A DNA stretch of 64,000 nucleotides from JACVRM01 sp963839815 (GCA_963839815.1 CAWIWF010000006.1:1195514-1259513), one strand, 5' to 3'; positions 29,585 through 39,059 are shown, numbered from the stretch's first letter. Translations and numbers: made by a program. Notes: a model not told the origin generated them from the sequence alone.

Positions 29585-31079
29585 CCTCGACCGCCGCCGC
29601 GAGGCGCATCCCGTTCCGACCTCGTGGGACTACGCGCCCGCTCCCGAGGCGCGCGACATCGTGCGCATCCAGGAGCGCTACGGCCTCTTCGTCGGCGGCG
29701 AGTTCGTCGAGCCCCGCTCGGGCGACTACTTCGCCACGCTCGACCCGTCGAGCGAGGAGCCGCTCGCGGAAGTCGCGCAGGCAGGCCCCGAGGACGTCGA
29801 TGCCGCGGTCACGGCCGCCCGTGACGCCTACGCGAACGGCTGGTCGGAGCTCGCGGCCTCCGAGCGCGCGAAGTACCTCTTCCGCATCGCGCGCATCCTC
29901 CAGGAGCGCTCGCGCGAGTTCGCGGTGCTCGAGTCGCTGAACGGCGGCAAGCCGATCAAGGAGTCGCGAGACGTCGACCTGCCGTTGGCGGCGGCGCACT
30001 TCTTCTACTACGCGGGCTGGGCGGACAAGCTCGAGTACGCGTTCCCGAACCGCCGCCCGCAGCCGCTCGGGGTGGCCGCGCAGATCATCCCCTGGAACTT
30101 CCCGCTGCTGATGCTCGCCTGGAAGATCGCGCCGGCGCTCGCGACCGGCAACACGGTCGTGCTCAAGCCCGCCGAGACGACGCCGCTGACCGCGCTCCTC
30201 TTCTGCGACGTCGTCCGCCAGGCAGGGCTGCCGCCGGGGGTCGTCAACATCGTCACCGGCGACGGCCGCACCGGCGCCGCGCTCGTCAAGCACCCGGATG
30301 TCGACAAGGTCGCCTTCACCGGCTCGACCGACGTCGGGAAGGCAATCCAGCGTGAGCTCGCGGGCACGGACACGAAGCTGACGCTCGAGCTCGGCGGCAA
30401 GGCCGCGAACATCGTCTTCGACGACGCCGCGCTCGACCAGGCGGTCGAGGGCATCGTCAACGGCATCTACTTCAACCAGGGCCACGTCTGCTGCGCCGGC
30501 TCCCGACTCTTTGTGCAGGAGTCGGTGTACGAGCCGGTCGTCGAGAAGCTGAAGCGGCGCATGGGCACCCTGCGCGTCGGCGACCCGCTCGACAAGAACA
30601 CGGACGTCGGCGCCATCAACTCCCGCCAGCAGCTCGAGAAGATCGAGGAGCTCGTCCGCTCGGGCGAGGAGGAGGGTGCCGAGGTCTACCAGCCGCCGTG
30701 CCGCCTGCCGGAGCGCGGCTACTGGTTCGCGCCCACAGTCTTCACGAACGTGGCCCAGAGCTACCGCATCGCCCAGGAGGAGATCTTCGGGCCGGTGCTG
30801 TCCGTGCTCACATTCCGCACGCCCGAGGAGGCAGTCGAGAAGGCGAACAACACGCCCTACGGGCTCTCAGCCGGCGTCTGGACGGAGAAGGGCTCGCGCA
30901 TCCTCTGGATGGCGCAGCAGCTCCAGGCCGGCGTCGTCTGGGCGAACACCTACAACCGCTTCGACCCGACGTCGCCCTTCGGCGGCTACAAGGAGTCCGG
31001 GTTCGGGCGCGAGGGCGGCCTCCACGGGCTCGAGCCGTACGTCGAGTTCCCCGAGAAGCCGGCGATCGAGGGCGGATGA
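29577..31079 (+). CDS. Aldehyde dehydrogenase, catalytically complete
   Basis: The 500-aa NAD(P)-dependent ALDH has IIPWNFPLLM, the general base glutamate in LTLELGGKAANIVF, and the catalytic cysteine in NQGHVCCAGSRLF. The C-terminal EEIFGPVLSV and PFGGYKESGFGRE motifs are also intact. In this operon it probably oxidises the acetaldehyde made by DeoC or a related aldehyde. The ATG at 29577 lies inside the preceding gene. Confidence 0.92.
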   Translation: MSDLDRRREAHPVPTSWDYAPAPEARDIVRIQERYGLFVGGEFVEPRSGDYFATLDPSSEEPLAEVAQAGPEDVDAAVTAARDAYANGWSELAASERAKYLFRIARILQERSREFAVLESLNGGKPIKESRDVDLPLAAAHFFYYAGWADKLEYAFPNRRPQPLGVAAQIIPWNFPLLMLAWKIAPALATGNTVVLKPAETTPLTALLFCDVVRQAGLPPGVVNIVTGDGRTGAALVKHPDVDKVAFTGSTDVGKAIQRELAGTDTKLTLELGGKAANIVFDDAALDQAVEGIVNGIYFNQGHVCCAGSRLFVQESVYEPVVEKLKRRMGTLRVGDPLDKNTDVGAINSRQQLEKIEELVRSGEEEGAEVYQPPCRLPERGYWFAPTVFTNVAQSYRIAQEEIFGPVLSVLTFRTPEEAVEKANNTPYGLSAGVWTEKGSRILWMAQQLQAGVVWANTYNRFDPTSPFGGYKESGFGREGGLHGLEPYVEFPEKPAIEGG

Positions 31080-31510
31080 GCACCGAGGCGAACAAGGCGC
31101 TCGTTCGCCGGTTCTACGAGGAGGTTTGGGGTCGCGGCCACCGCGCTGTCGCCGACGAGGTGTTCGCCGACGAGTACCTGCGTCACGACTTTCGCGGGGG
31201 CGAACCGGAGCCGGGTCCGGCCGGGCAGAAGCGAATCGCCGCTGAGTTTCGCGCGGCCTTTCCGGACCTGCGCTGGGAGATCGACTTCGTGATCGGCGAA
31301 GGCGACCTGGTCGCCGGCCGCTGGACCACATCCGGGACACATCGCGGCGCCTGGGCGGGTGTCGCGCCGACGGGGCGGCCGATGCGGTTCTCGGGCCTGA
31401 ACGTCTTCCGCCTCGAGGACGGCAAGGTCGTCGAGATCTGGAACCACCAGGACGACCTCGGCCTCATGCAGCAGCTGGGGCCGGGCGTCTACGCGGGTGC
31501 CGCCACGTGA
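31076..31510 (+). CDS. SnoaL-like / ester cyclase domain protein
   Basis: The 144-aa protein has the NTF2-like fold of the SnoaL family: NKALVRRFYEEVWGRG at the N-terminus, FPDLRWEIDFVIGEGDLVAGRW in the middle and GKVVEIWNHQDDLGLMQQLG at the end. Family members act as polyketide cyclases, isomerases or of unknown role. It overlaps both neighbouring ALDH genes, so it is coupled to aldehyde metabolism, but the substrate is unknown. Confidence 0.8.
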   Translation: MSTEANKALVRRFYEEVWGRGHRAVADEVFADEYLRHDFRGGEPEPGPAGQKRIAAEFRAAFPDLRWEIDFVIGEGDLVAGRWTTSGTHRGAWAGVAPTGRPMRFSGLNVFRLEDGKVVEIWNHQDDLGLMQQLGPGVYAGAAT

Positions 31511-32304
31511 GCCGTCTCCCAGTCAGGAAGACGTACAAGCTCTACCTCGGCGGCGCGTTCCCGCGCTCGGAGTCGGGGAGGACATACCTGGCCGAGGGGC
31601 AGAACGTCGCGCGCGGCTCCCGCAAGGACATTCGCGACGCGGTTCGCGCGGCGCGCGGCGCGCAGCCGAAGTGGGGGGCGATGACCGCCTACAACCGCGG
31701 CCAGGTGCTGTACCGGGTCGCGGAGATGATGGAGGCCCGCGTCGCCGAGCTGGCCGAGCTCTGCTCGGGAGAGGACGAGGTGGCGCGCTCGATCGACAGG
31801 TTCGTCTGGTACGCCGGCTGGGCCGACAAGTTGGCGCAGGTGCTCGGCTCGTCCAACCCGGTGGCGGGGCCGTACTTCAACTTCACGCTGCCCGAGCCAA
31901 CGGGGGTCGTCGGCATCGTCGCGCCGGCCGAGCCTGCACTGGAGGGGCTCGTCTCGCGGCTGGCGCCCGCGCTCGTGGGCGGCAACGCCGTCGTGCTGAT
32001 CGCCTCCGAGCAGCACCCGCTGGCCGCGATCGAGCTCGCGGAGGCGCTCGCGACCTCGGACGTCCCCGGCGGCGTCGTCAACATCATCACGGGCCTGCAG
32101 TCCGAGCTGGCCCCGGTGCTCGCCTCGCACATGGACGTGAACGCTCTCGACCTGACCGGCGCCGACGGCGGCGCGGACGAGCTCGAGCGGCTCGCGGCCG
32201 AGAACGTCAAGCGCATCGTGCGCGGCGCCCGCGACGGCCAGAGCCCGTGGGAGGCCGCCGCCTTCCTCGAGCTGAAGACCGTCTGGCATCCGCTCGGGCT
32301 GTAG
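31507..32304 (+). CDS. Half-length aldehyde-dehydrogenase-like protein without catalytic residues
   Basis: The 265-aa protein matches the N-terminal half of ALDHs (YKLYLGGAFPRSESG, then FVWYAGWADKLAQVLG and PTGVVGIVAPAEPAL). It then stops before any counterpart of the LELGG glutamate or the GQxC cysteine. After about residue 215 the sequence diverges (LTGADGGADELERLAAENVK). The reading frame is clean, with no sign of a frameshift and with normal GC use. It probably cannot oxidise aldehydes and may be a partner or regulatory subunit of the complete enzyme encoded just upstream. Confidence 0.75.
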   Translation: MSRLPVRKTYKLYLGGAFPRSESGRTYLAEGQNVARGSRKDIRDAVRAARGAQPKWGAMTAYNRGQVLYRVAEMMEARVAELAELCSGEDEVARSIDRFVWYAGWADKLAQVLGSSNPVAGPYFNFTLPEPTGVVGIVAPAEPALEGLVSRLAPALVGGNAVVLIASEQHPLAAIELAEALATSDVPGGVVNIITGLQSELAPVLASHMDVNALDLTGADGGADELERLAAENVKRIVRGARDGQSPWEAAAFLELKTVWHPLGL

Positions 32305-32308
32305 CGTC

Positions 32309-32450
32309 GCGCAGGTCTTCGTCCCTGATCTGTCCCTAGCGGACCTGTCCGCGGCGGCCGGAGTCGAGGTGCCCCTGTCCTCCTCCCCGCTGCGAGCGTA
32401 TCGAGACGCGGCGCGCGGATGTGTGCCGGCTGCGTCACGAAAGCGTGCCG
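32309..32450 (+). repeat. Dispersed intergenic repeat (copy 2)
   Basis: It lies between the half-length ALDH gene and the convergent sialidase-like gene. It contains the perfect inverted repeat GCGGAC-ct-GTCCGC at 32340-32353, then aggtgcccctgtcctcctcc, gcgagcgtatcgaga and gcgcgcggatgtgtgccggc. The same blocks in the same order occur at 24841-24983, and the last part at 1-79. Confidence 0.65.
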
Positions 32451-32482
32451 ATGCGTCCAGCCGGGGCGCTCGCCCACGCCGA

Positions 32483-32518
32483 CCCCGCAGGCGCTCGGGA
32501 ACGAGCCGGCTCGCGGGG
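32483..32518 (-). terminator. Stem-loop after the sialidase-like gene
   Basis: CCCCGC at 32483-32488 pairs with GCGGGG at 32513-32518, and inside it GCTCG at 32493-32497 pairs with CGAGC at 32502-32506 around a GGAA loop. It lies just after the minus-strand stop at 32523. There is no T-run, as is common for terminators in high-GC actinobacteria. Confidence 0.45.
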
Positions 32519-32522
32519 CGGA

Positions 32523-34124
32523 TCAGCCGACGCGCGTCGATGCCACGATCGCCTGGCGGAACCGCCCGGCCTGCGGCGGTGACGCCAGCGCGAAGACCGG
32601 CACCGCGCGGCCGCCTGCAAGCGTGATCGAGAAGTAGTCGCCGAGCATCCGCCCCTGCACTGTCCTCGCCATCCAGCCGAGCCGCATCGGGCGGGCGATC
32701 AGGCTGTGCGTCTGCCAGCTGCGCCCGCCGTCGCGCGAGTCTGCGTAGCGCACGTCGACCCGGCACGTCGCCGGCGAGCAAAAGGGGTCCGGCATGCGGT
32801 GGTAGACCAGGCTGAGCCGGTGCGGGCCGCCGCGGCCGCCGGCGACCGCAAGCGCGGGCAGGAAGAGCTCGGCCGTCGACGCTGCGGGCACGAGGGGCAG
32901 CCGGCGCGGCACCGACCAGCTCGCCCCGTCGGCGGAGCTCGCCAGCACGACGTCGTTCGCCGGGCACGAGTCTCCGCGGCGGGCGCAGTCGTGCCACACG
33001 GCGTACACCGTTCCGTCGGCCGCGACGTCCGCGCTCGGCAGGGGCGGCGCCCGCATCCCCGGCACGCGCCGAGAGTTGCTCGTCGAGACGACCGTGGGTT
33101 GAGTGAAGGACAGGCCGCCGTCGAGCGAACGCGCGCTGACGACGTTGCGGTTGTCGAGGTAGACGAGCACCAGCGACCCGTCAGGCCGGGGCAGCGGTAG
33201 CACGCCGACGCCGCCGCCGGCCGCCGAGGGCGGAACCAGCGCTGCCGACCCCCAGGAGCTGCCGCCGTCGAGCGAGACCTGGGTCGCGATCCGCCGGCCC
33301 GGCAGCTCGGTGTACGAGAGGTAGCAGCGCCCGTAGTTGGGACTCGCCTGCCACGCGTCGCAGGCGATCCACTCCTTGTCGTAGGCGAGCTCGTCGGCAG
33401 AGGAGCTCGCCGCCACCAGCGGCAGCTCCCAGACGAGGCCGTCGCGCGAGCGGCTCACCAGCAGCTCGGTGCGGCCGGGGGAGACGGCGAGCGTCGACGC
33501 CAGCCAGACGGCGTGGGCCGCGTCGTAGCCGACCACCGGGTCGCTCACGCGGACGGCGTCGCCGGCGGGGCGCGAGTTCCTGCCGACGCCGGGGAGCCGG
33601 CCCTGGCGCCAGCTCGTCCCGCCGTCGCGCGAGGTGGCAAAGCCGATGTCCATCGCGCCACCGTCCGTCCTGCGTGCGACCTGGAACACCGTGACGATCG
33701 TCGAGCCCCAGGCGTGGCTGTCCGGCTCTGCCTCGGTGGCATGCTGGCCGTCGCCGCCTGTGAACGGGTCGCGCGAGAGGCGGCGGGTGACGATCTCGCA
33801 GTCGCGTGCGGCGACGTCGAGCTCGTCGATCGAGACGACGTCCCTGCCGGGACCGCATCGGGCGAGGTCGCGCGTGCCGTCGGTCTCGAGCGAGATGCGG
33901 TCCGCTCCGGCGCCGCCGTCGGCGACGTCACGGCCGCGGCCGCCGTCGAGGAAGTCGGCGCCTCCCCGTCCGAGCAGCAGGTCGCCTCCGGGACCGCCCA
34001 GGATGATGTCCGCGCCGGCGGTTCCCGTCAGGCGCTCGGCGCGCGCGGAGCCGCGGATGGTCGCGGCCGAGGCGGCCGACGCGAGGACGGCGAGCGCGAG
34101 CGCCGCAGCGGCGGGGCGATACAC
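32523..34124 (-). CDS. Secreted protein with RTX-type calcium repeats and sialidase-like BNR propeller
   Basis: The 533-aa protein has a signal peptide (VYRPAAAALALAVLASAASA). Residues about 25-85 hold nonapeptide glycine-aspartate repeats (GGPGGDLLLGRGGADFLDGG), typical of calcium-binding RTX sequences. The rest is a beta-propeller with Asp-box repeats such as SRDGGTSWRQG, SLDGGSSWG, SLDGGLSF and SRDGGRSWQ. Catalytic sialidase residues are not evident, so it may bind rather than cut glycans. The GTG at 34124 lies 6 nt after a TACCCT -10 box. RTX repeats at the N-terminus rather than the C-terminus are uncommon. Confidence 0.8.
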   Translation of the reverse strand: MYRPAAAALALAVLASAASAATIRGSARAERLTGTAGADIILGGPGGDLLLGRGGADFLDGGRGRDVADGGAGADRISLETDGTRDLARCGPGRDVVSIDELDVAARDCEIVTRRLSRDPFTGGDGQHATEAEPDSHAWGSTIVTVFQVARRTDGGAMDIGFATSRDGGTSWRQGRLPGVGRNSRPAGDAVRVSDPVVGYDAAHAVWLASTLAVSPGRTELLVSRSRDGLVWELPLVAASSSADELAYDKEWIACDAWQASPNYGRCYLSYTELPGRRIATQVSLDGGSSWGSAALVPPSAAGGGVGVLPLPRPDGSLVLVYLDNRNVVSARSLDGGLSFTQPTVVSTSNSRRVPGMRAPPLPSADVAADGTVYAVWHDCARRGDSCPANDVVLASSADGASWSVPRRLPLVPAASTAELFLPALAVAGGRGGPHRLSLVYHRMPDPFCSPATCRVDVRYADSRDGGRSWQTHSLIARPMRLGWMARTVQGRMLGDYFSITLAGGRAVPVFALASPPQAGRFRQAIVASTRVG

Positions 34125-34130
34125 CTGGCG

Positions 34131-34156
34131 AGGGTACCCGGGCACGACGGTACGAT
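34131..34156. promoter_or_regulatory. Divergent promoters of the RTX/BNR gene and the IGPS-like gene
   Basis: TACCCT on the minus strand (34136-34131) lies 6 nt before the GTG at 34124. TACGAT at 34151-34156 on the plus strand lies 10 nt before the ATG at 34167. Only 42 bp separate the two start codons. Confidence 0.4.
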
Positions 34157-34166
34157 CGGCGGGCTC

Positions 34167-34727
34167 ATGCGGGAGGAGCGGCGATTCAGCCAGGTGATCG
34201 CCGAGGGGGATGGCATCTCCCTCGTCGTCGCCGCCGACGACCCGGCCGCCGTGACCGCGGCCGAGTCCGGTGGCGCGGATGCGCTCGCCGTCCGGGCGGC
34301 CCCGACGGCTACGACCCCGCTGCCCGTCCTCTTCCGCGCCGGAGACTCGCCGGACGTCGCCCTGGCCGCGGGCGCCGACGCGTGGGTGCTGCCCGCGGAG
34401 CGGACCGGCGAGGACGAGGAGCTCGACCGCCTCTACGCGCGCGCCTTGGAGAGCGGCCTCGACTGTGTCGTCGAGGTGTTCGAGGAGGAGCAGCTCGAGC
34501 GGGTCATGGTCCGGCTCGACCCCGAGGTCGTCCTGCTGTCGAGCCGGCGCAGCGGCGCCGCGGAGCAGCTGGAGCGCGTACTCGAGCTCCTGCACGACCT
34601 CCCCGCCGGCAAGCTGGCGGTCGCCGACCTCGACGGCGTCGATCGCCCGACGCTCGGCGAGCTGGAGCGGGCCGGTGTGGACGCCGTCATCGTCGCACCC
34701 CAGACACTCGTCGAGCTCGCCTCGTAG
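34167..34727 (+). CDS. IGPS-like (TrpC superfamily) half-conserved barrel protein
   Basis: The 186-aa protein follows the strand order of indole-3-glycerol phosphate synthase: GADALAVRAAP, PLPVLFRAGDSPDVALAAGADAWVLPA, LDCVVEVFEEEQLERVM and ERAGVDAVIVAPQTLVEL at the end. The catalytic residues are not recognisable: there is no SPSKG loop and no KDF lysine. It is also about 70 residues short of TrpC. It may be a stand-alone TrpC-like protein of unknown function. No other trp genes are near. Confidence 0.55.
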   Translation: MREERRFSQVIAEGDGISLVVAADDPAAVTAAESGGADALAVRAAPTATTPLPVLFRAGDSPDVALAAGADAWVLPAERTGEDEELDRLYARALESGLDCVVEVFEEEQLERVMVRLDPEVVLLSSRRSGAAEQLERVLELLHDLPAGKLAVADLDGVDRPTLGELERAGVDAVIVAPQTLVELAS

Positions 34728-34781
34728 GGCGCCGCCCAGCGTTTCCCGCGGGCTCCAACGGCGAGTACCGTGTGTACCGCG

Positions 34782-35420
34782 ATGTCCCGCCCGACCCGTG
34801 CGCTCGCCCTCGTCACCGCCGTCCTGGGCGGCGGCCTACTGCTCGCGACCGGCTGCTCCGGCGACGACGGCGAGCAGGCGAGTGCCGCCCGGCCGTCCGG
34901 GCCGCCTGCCTGCCCGCAGGCCTGGAAGGCAGGCTGGCAGGAGCTTGCCAATCGCGTGGGCGCACCCGTGTTCTGCCCCACGTGGATGCCGAATCCGCTG
35001 ACAGCCGAGATCGGCGGCGAGTGGGACAACGGCGTCTCCGTCGATCCCGACCGGAGCTATCTCGTCAGCTTCGTCTGGCACGAGGCGGGCAACGACGTCC
35101 ACGTCAACCTGCGCGGCTACCCGGGCTCGACACGTCTCCCCCGCTGCGAGGACGTGCAGACCGTGGCGGGCAAGACGCATCGCCGCAGCGTGCCGTGCTT
35201 CTCCGATCCGCAAGGGTCGCGGACGCTCGGCCGCTTTCGGGTCACGCTCTACACCGCCAACCGCGGCGTCGACCAGTGGCACCTGCTCTACGCCTGGCGC
35301 CACGAGGGATCGCTCTACACGCTGAGCGAGCACGTCGCGCCGCCGTTCACGCTCGGTCGCGTGCACCAGAACCTCGAGCGGATGTTGCGGACGCTCGCGC
35401 TCGTGCGGCCTGCCGTCTGA
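34782..35420 (+). CDS. Putative lipoprotein of unknown function
   Basis: The 212-aa protein starts with an N-terminal signal and lipobox (GGGLLLATGCSG), so it is probably anchored to the outer face of the membrane. The mature part has four further cysteines (PACPQAW, FCPTW, RCEDV, PCFSD) likely paired in disulfides, and an aromatic-rich C-terminal half. I do not recognise a family. The ATG at 34782 follows a TACCGT -10 box at 34766-34771. It is 1 bp from the next gene and probably co-expressed with it. Confidence 0.65.
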   Translation: MSRPTRALALVTAVLGGGLLLATGCSGDDGEQASAARPSGPPACPQAWKAGWQELANRVGAPVFCPTWMPNPLTAEIGGEWDNGVSVDPDRSYLVSFVWHEAGNDVHVNLRGYPGSTRLPRCEDVQTVAGKTHRRSVPCFSDPQGSRTLGRFRVTLYTANRGVDQWHLLYAWRHEGSLYTLSEHVAPPFTLGRVHQNLERMLRTLALVRPAV

Positions 35421-35421
35421 G

Positions 35422-36822
35422 ATGCGCTTCACCCGTCGTGAGGCGATCGCCGCGGCCGCGGCGGGTGCCGTGGGCGCCGCAGGCGTCTACGAGCTGGTCG
35501 ACCGGCTGGCCGGCTCGCCACCGCGCCCTGAGGTCGGGCCACGTCCCCCTGAACAGCACGTGCTCGACGGGTTGCGGGTGGTCGAGGACGACGGCGTCGA
35601 GATCGTCGTACCGCCGCTCCACCATCAGATCCTGACCGGCGCGGTGGCGGTCGGTGCCTCGCGGACGGCGCTGGCCGAGGCCGCCGACGCGCTCGAGGAC
35701 GCGCTCCTGCGCCTCGAGTCCGAGAACGAGCCCACGCCTGCAGGTCTCGGCGTCACCGTTGCCTGGGGGCTGCCGTACTTCCAACGGTTCGTGCCCGAGG
35801 CGGCCGCGGAGCACCTGCCGCTCGACCTGCGCGCATCGAAGAGGGAGGGCCCGCCGGTTCGCGCCCTCACCGACGCGTTTCGCTTCCCGAGCGACCCCGA
35901 GGACGTGATCCTCGAGCAGAACGACGTCGCCATCCTCCTGCGCAGCGACGACGCCGGACGTATCGAGTCTGCCGCCAAGCGCCTGCTCGAGCTCGAGGTG
36001 TTCCGGCCGACGAGCGTGCGCAAGGGGTTCGCCGGCGGCGGCTTCGAGGGCCGGCGGAGCCTGCCCAAGCGGATGGCCTTGGCCGCGGGCGTTCCCGGCG
36101 CGGAGCTGATCCCGGAGACGGCGGAGCTCTTCCTCGGCTTCACGTCGACCACGCTCGCCGGGCTCGGGCCGCGCCGGATCGCGAACCTGGAGACACTGGG
36201 GTACACCAATGCGCGCGGCGGCTACTTCGAGGGCGGCACCCACCTGTCGCTCTCGCACATCTTGGAGGATCTCGAGGGCTGGTACCTCAACTTCGACTTC
36301 GCCGAGCGCGTCGAGACGACGTTCCGCCCGCGCCTGTCGGTCCCGCCTGGCTCGGTGACGGTGGCCCAGGGCCCCGAGGACGTGGTGAGCGTCGAGCAGG
36401 TGCGCGCCGAGTTCGGCCGCTCCCGGCGGATCGGTCACAGCGGCGCCCTACAGACGACGTCACGGCTGCTCGAGGACGTCGTCACGCCGGACGGCACGCG
36501 GTACCCGAAAGGGACGGCAGTGCCGCACCGCGCGGATTTCAACACGCTCGACAACCCGTTCTTCTGGACGGCTGCCCGCGAGCGCGACGGCTGGAGCGAG
36601 CGCCCCGCAGCCGGCGTGCACTTCGTCGTGTTCAACCCCACGAGCGACGACTTCAACCGCAACCGCCTGGCGATGGACGGCGTCCTCCCGGACGGCACCG
36701 ATCTCGGCTTCCCGGCGCGCGACCGGGGCCAGGGGCTGAACTCGGTGCTGCGCACGACCCACCGGCAGAACTTCCTGGTGCCGCCTCGGCGCCATCGCTC
36801 CTTCCCGCTCGCCGAGCTGTGA
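35422..36822 (+). CDS. Twin-arginine-exported protein, distant DyP-peroxidase-like
   Basis: The 466-aa protein begins with a twin-arginine-like signal (FTRREAIAAAAAGAVGAAGV), which suggests export in folded form. The C-terminal third resembles the second half of DyP-type peroxidases (GVHFVVFNPTSDDFNRNRL and the late LVPPRRHRSFPL), but the GxxDG motif is not seen. It could be a haem or other cofactor protein of that superfamily. It lies between the lipoprotein and methyltransferase genes with 1-bp spacing and a 4-bp overlap. The assignment is tentative. Confidence 0.5.
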   Translation: MRFTRREAIAAAAAGAVGAAGVYELVDRLAGSPPRPEVGPRPPEQHVLDGLRVVEDDGVEIVVPPLHHQILTGAVAVGASRTALAEAADALEDALLRLESENEPTPAGLGVTVAWGLPYFQRFVPEAAAEHLPLDLRASKREGPPVRALTDAFRFPSDPEDVILEQNDVAILLRSDDAGRIESAAKRLLELEVFRPTSVRKGFAGGGFEGRRSLPKRMALAAGVPGAELIPETAELFLGFTSTTLAGLGPRRIANLETLGYTNARGGYFEGGTHLSLSHILEDLEGWYLNFDFAERVETTFRPRLSVPPGSVTVAQGPEDVVSVEQVRAEFGRSRRIGHSGALQTTSRLLEDVVTPDGTRYPKGTAVPHRADFNTLDNPFFWTAARERDGWSERPAAGVHFVVFNPTSDDFNRNRLAMDGVLPDGTDLGFPARDRGQGLNSVLRTTHRQNFLVPPRRHRSFPLAEL

Positions 36823-37289
36823 CCGGCGGCGGCTCGTCGATCCCCGAGGTGCAGGCGCTGCTCCGCGTGCTCGCCGCCGGGCGGCGCTGCGCCGAGGTGG
36901 GGACAGCCTTCGGCGAGGGCGCGGCAGCGATGGCGGAGACCGCGCGGTCGGTGGTGACGGTCGAGGTCGACGCCGAGCGTGCGGCACTCGCGCGCGAGCG
37001 GCTGCGCGGCTGTGCGAACGTGGAGCTGCTCGTCGGCGACTGGCGGGAGCTGCTGCCGGCGCGCTGCCCGTTCGAGCTGCTCTTCTTCGACGGCGGCCGC
37101 TTCGCCGAGTCCGCGGACGCGATCGACCTGCTCGCTCCGGGAGGCTTGCTGGTGAAGGACGACCTGACCCCCGGCCGCCCCGGCCCCGACGCCGTGCGCG
37201 AGCTCCTGTTCGGCGACCCTCGGCTGGCCGCAGTCGAGATCCTGACGACAACCACGGCCGCCGCGGTCCTGGCCGCACGGGTTGCATGA
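36819..37289 (+). CDS. Class I SAM-dependent methyltransferase, O-methyltransferase-like
   Basis: The 156-aa protein has motif I as CAEVGTAFGEGAAAMA, an acidic motif II in VVTVEVDAERA and FELLFFDGG as motif IV, as in small O-methyltransferases. The substrate is unknown. The GTG at 36819 overlaps the preceding stop, and the gene overlaps the next GNAT gene. Confidence 0.75.
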   Translation: MTGGGSSIPEVQALLRVLAAGRRCAEVGTAFGEGAAAMAETARSVVTVEVDAERAALARERLRGCANVELLVGDWRELLPARCPFELLFFDGGRFAESADAIDLLAPGGLLVKDDLTPGRPGPDAVRELLFGDPRLAAVEILTTTTAAAVLAARVA

Positions 37290-37727
37290 TCATCCGGCGC
37301 GCCACCGCAGCCGACGTCGCCGGCATCGTGCGGACGTTTCACGCGGCTCGCGCCGCGGCGACGCCCTGGCTGCCCGTCCTGCACACGGAGGACGAGGACG
37401 TAGCGCACTTTGGCGGCCACGTGCATGAGGCGGACGTACGGGTGGCCGTCGTGGACGGCGAGGTAGTCGCCTTTGTGGTTATCCAGGCGGGGCGCCTGGT
37501 CTTCCTCTACGTCGCGCCCGACGCGCAACGCGGTGGCATCGGTACCGCGCTGCTCGAAGAGGTCATGCGGGCACAGCCGGGCGGCTTCACGCTCTGGACG
37601 CACCAGCGGAACGAGCATGCCTGCCGCTTCTACGAGAAGCACGGGCTCCGCGCCGTTCAGCTTACGGACGGGTCGACGAACGAGGAGCGGCTGCCTGACG
37701 TGCAGTACGAGTGGCGCCCGCCTCGGC

Positions 37728-38771
<1,044 letters not shown>

Positions 38772-38777
38772 GTGGGG

Positions 38778-38783
38778 AGTCTG
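38778..38783 (-). promoter_or_regulatory. -10 box of pfkA
   Basis: CAGACT on the minus strand lies 6 nt before the GTG of pfkA, giving a leaderless mRNA. It differs from the TAGACT boxes of deoC, phoH and polA only in the first base. Confidence 0.4.
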
Positions 38784-38930
38784 CCTGCGGCCCGCCCAGC
38801 TTGTTGCACTCGCGGCACTGATCCGTCACAGATGTGCGCGCCCGATCTCGATAGCGTGGATCGCAGGGGGTGCGGGGCTCCCCCCACAGACGCGCGCGCG
38901 GCGCGCGGTGGCACGCCGGCTTCGCCCCCC

Positions 38931-38936
38931 TACCAT
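38931..38936 (+). promoter_or_regulatory. -10 box of tRNA-Leu
   Basis: TACCAT lies 8 nt before the first base of the mature tRNA. Since tRNA 5' leaders are usually short, this gives an internal measure of the -10 to start distance, used here to call leaderless genes. Confidence 0.5.
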
Positions 38937-38944
38937 TGGCGGTG

Positions 38945-39028
38945 GCCGAAGTGGCGGAACTGGTAGACGCGCCGGACTCAAAATCCGGTGTCCGTGAGGG
39001 CGTGTGGGTTCGAGTCCCACCTTCGGCA
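38945..39028 (+). tRNA. tRNA-Leu (anticodon CAA)
   Basis: The acceptor stem GCCGAAG pairs with CTTCGGC at 39021-39027, followed by discriminator A. The anticodon stem CCGGA/TCCGG holds the loop CTCAAAA, giving anticodon CAA. The variable arm is long, as in all tRNA-Leu. The T-loop reads GGTTCGAGTCC. The CCA end is not encoded. It reads TTG codons, which are rare in this GC-rich DNA. Confidence 0.95.
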
Positions 39029-39059
39029 CCTGGGCCGCGGCGCGCCCCTGCGCGGACGC

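Noticed and set aside
31507..32304. Half-length ALDH as a frameshifted pseudogene
   Set aside because: The DNA after the stop is an intergenic repeat, not the missing ALDH half in another frame, and the frame is clean with normal codon use.
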